Below the pieces are notes generated by a model. The model was not told where the DNA came from. It saw only the letters and a list, made by a program, of their open reading frames with translations, and did no database searches. This document shows, piece by piece, positions 62,437 to 64,000 of a stretch of 64,000 nucleotides of DNA. The stretch lies in assembly GCF_029892045.1 (NCBI RefSeq), contig NZ_CP120369.1, positions 558,001 through 622,000 on the forward strand, given 5' to 3'. Position 1 is the first letter of the stretch. Each line of letters starts with the position of its first letter. The translations under genes were made by a program, and so were the position numbers. This DNA comes from Sinorhizobium numidicum. Its GTDB lineage: Bacteria; Pseudomonadota; Alphaproteobacteria; Rhizobiales; Rhizobiaceae.

Positions 62437-63705
62437 TCACGCACCCCTTCCGAGGATTTTAGGAAGGGCACTCCAGATCTTGTGAAAGGCGTCAGCGTAG
62501 AGTTTCATAATTTCGGCGTCGTTCGGCGGAGCGATCTCCGAAACGCAGAACATTGTGTCCAAAAGCCTCATGGTGTTCGGAAAATCGGCTGCATTCCATC
62601 TTCCGCACACTGCGGGTAAGTATTCGAATACAGGTCGCGTGAGCCAAACCAAAACCGGTACGCCCTCTGCCCGAAGCAGCTCAACTATAAAATCTCTACC
62701 AGCAGAGCCCTGGAAAAAGCCCAACATTTCTGGTTCGAGCCGCAGAGGAAAGTTAAGCATTGATTGGTTATGGTCCGTAGGATCGAATAGAGGCGACAGC
62801 CCGGGAAGATCCCTGATCATCTGCCATAGAGTCGTCGCATTACTTCTCCGCTTCTGGAGTTGCTGGTCTAAGCTCTTGATGCGCGATCCTGCTATCGCCG
62901 CAGAGAAAACGTTTGGCCGATAGTTGTAGCCCTGGGAGTAAGCTGAAAATAGTCGCGCTCCACTCCGAGATGAACTTGTCAATGAAACATGGTCGACATG
63001 CTCGATGAGGCTAAGGTCGTTCGTGAGAACGAAACCTAGTTCTCCCGCTCCAAGATGTTTGGCGCCATTTCCCGACAACGCGAGGGCGTCGCTCTCAAGG
63101 TACACACCATCCACGATATCCTTCACGGCACCGATTGACTGGCACACGTCATCGATGATTGCTATCCCTCGGCTCCGGGCTGCAGCCCGCGTTCTCGGGG
63201 CGCGAATATTGTTGCCAAATAGGTGTGTAACAAGGACCGCCGCCACATCCGATCCCATAGTGTCGGCTGCTGCTTCGTCGTCAATACCGGCAAGCGTTAG
63301 ATCAACATCGACGAATCTCGGCTCTAGGCCGCTGATCGAGATCGGGCCAACCGCCCCTGGCCAGTTGAGCGCTGCAGTAACGACGTGGTGTCCTCGATCT
63401 TTGTAGTAATCGATTTCAACGTGTATTGCCGCAGTGCCGCTGCCGACCGCCCGTGTTGTCCAATTTCCTGCCCAGTTCGTGAAGCGCCGCTCAAGGTCAG
63501 TAACAACCGAATGATTGACCCGATGATACCTGCCGCTATCCACAACTGCCCCAAGGGCCTTCAAATGCTTCCTTTTTGCGGCCGGCCACGGCGTAATCCG
63601 TCCCGGAGCGACGACAGGGTTTCCGCCGAAAAGTGCGACAGATGCTCCAAGTCGATCCTTAGCCCTTGAGGAAGCATTCAAGTCCAAACTGACATACTTG
63701 TTCAT
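62437..63705 (-). CDS. DegT/DnrJ/EryC1/StrS-family PLP aminotransferase
   Basis: A 422-residue PLP enzyme. Visible: PWPAAKRKHLKALGAVVDSGRYHRVNHSVVTDLERRF (substrate entry), AVGSGTAAIHVEI, IAIIDDVCQSIGAV (PLP-binding Asp and Gln) and the internal aldimine Lys in LSGNGAKHLGAGELGFVLT. Members transaminate keto-sugars or other small carbonyls in antibiotic, surface-sugar and related pathways. TAATGGAGGGCCTGA precedes the ATG. It starts a minus-strand operon with two kinases; no sugar nucleotidyltransferase or dehydratase is visible, so a non-sugar substrate is possible. Confidence 0.88.
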   Translation of the reverse strand: MNKYVSLDLNASSRAKDRLGASVALFGGNPVVAPGRITPWPAAKRKHLKALGAVVDSGRYHRVNHSVVTDLERRFTNWAGNWTTRAVGSGTAAIHVEIDYYKDRGHHVVTAALNWPGAVGPISISGLEPRFVDVDLTLAGIDDEAAADTMGSDVAAVLVTHLFGNNIRAPRTRAAARSRGIAIIDDVCQSIGAVKDIVDGVYLESDALALSGNGAKHLGAGELGFVLTNDLSLIEHVDHVSLTSSSRSGARLFSAYSQGYNYRPNVFSAAIAGSRIKSLDQQLQKRRSNATTLWQMIRDLPGLSPLFDPTDHNQSMLNFPLRLEPEMLGFFQGSAGRDFIVELLRAEGVPVLVWLTRPVFEYLPAVCGRWNAADFPNTMRLLDTMFCVSEIAPPNDAEIMKLYADAFHKIWSALPKILGRGA

Positions 63706-64000
63706 TCAGGCCCTCCATTAGATCACACACCGCTGCCGACATTGCCCTCAGGGCAAGTTGGCCAACTGGTTGCCGTCGGGACAGGAACATAGGTCCAGCC
63801 ACGGATTGAGATCACTGGCAGTCCTCCAGGCCCATATTTCGTCTCATCCCCCGCCGGCCCGTTCTCGTTTTCCCCCAGTCCCCTCTCAGCTGCTCAGGCT
63901 TCAGGGAGGGGCAGCGTCGTTTGCCGGAGGGCCGGGTTCTTCGCATCGCCGTCAGGCTCCGCGGAGGCCCGCGCTTCCGTCAATGCTGCGAATCACGCCA
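63706..64000. other. Right edge, upstream of the DegT operon
   Basis: No gene is visible. The segment should hold the leftward promoter of the aminotransferase operon. GCCCTCAGGGC at 63744-63754 is a short palindrome. Anything further upstream lies outside the window. Confidence 0.4.

Overview
The window looks like part of a large accessory plasmid of a fast-growing rhizobium (Rhizobiaceae; Sinorhizobium/Ensifer or a close relative). The grounds are an intact repABC replication and partition module, an Agrobacterium/Rhizobium-type traI-trb conjugation operon, a MucR/Ros regulator, plasmid-type DUF1403/ScpB genes, several alphaproteobacterial insertion-sequence families and GC-rich codon use. 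No rRNA, tRNA or CRISPR array was seen.

Layout. 0.3-2.9 kb: OmpR-type regulator, sensor kinase and an exported tyrosine-phosphatase-like protein. 3.4-11.8 kb: a zinc-acquisition island with an Azt-type ABC importer (aztABC), the periplasmic zinc chaperone AztD, three COG0523 (CobW-like) GTPases and a Zur repressor, arranged as two divergent operons around paired operator-like repeats. 12-14.2 kb: WGR and MucR/Ros proteins and a set of small, partly frameshifted rhizobial genes. 14.3-19.5 kb: a candidate small RNA, an unknown small protein, and a two-gene ATPase/nuclease-NTPase pair that resembles an anti-phage island. 20-32.6 kb: fumC, NAD-malic enzyme, broken ndh, broken cfa, broken cobT, a remnant of a second malic enzyme, a ThrE-like exporter, a broken FUSC gene, poxB and its divergent LysR regulator. 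Read together, the intact and broken enzymes trace fumarate -> malate -> pyruvate -> acetate with electrons passed to quinone. 32.7-38.7 kb: a graveyard of ISL3, IS1182, IS110, TniA-like and IS21 fragments, including a transposase-amidohydrolase fusion. 39-49 kb: small plasmid genes, an ATPase-inhibitor zeta homologue, DUF1403-ScpB, a toxin-antitoxin pair coupled to a tyrosine recombinase, decayed copies of further tyrosine recombinases, a serine recombinase and a nucleotidyltransferase-HEPN-like protein. 49.5-50.6 kb: an IS110 element. 51.2-54.9 kb: repABC (minus strand) with an antisense RNA between repB and repC. 55.4-61.2 kb: traI and trbBCDEJK, cut off inside trbL. 61.2-63.7 kb: an unusual minus-strand operon (DegT aminotransferase, amino-acid-kinase-family kinase, NDP-kinase-like protein) whose last gene is cut at the same junction.

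The window mixes well-kept modules (zinc uptake, replication, ATPase/nuclease pair, recombinases) with many recently broken genes. Some single-base frameshifts could be sequencing errors. The 10-bp tandem duplication in ndh, the internally deleted malic enzyme, the recombinase ghosts and the trbL/NDK junction look like genuine decay and rearrangement. All family assignments are from reading the translations; no database search was possible.
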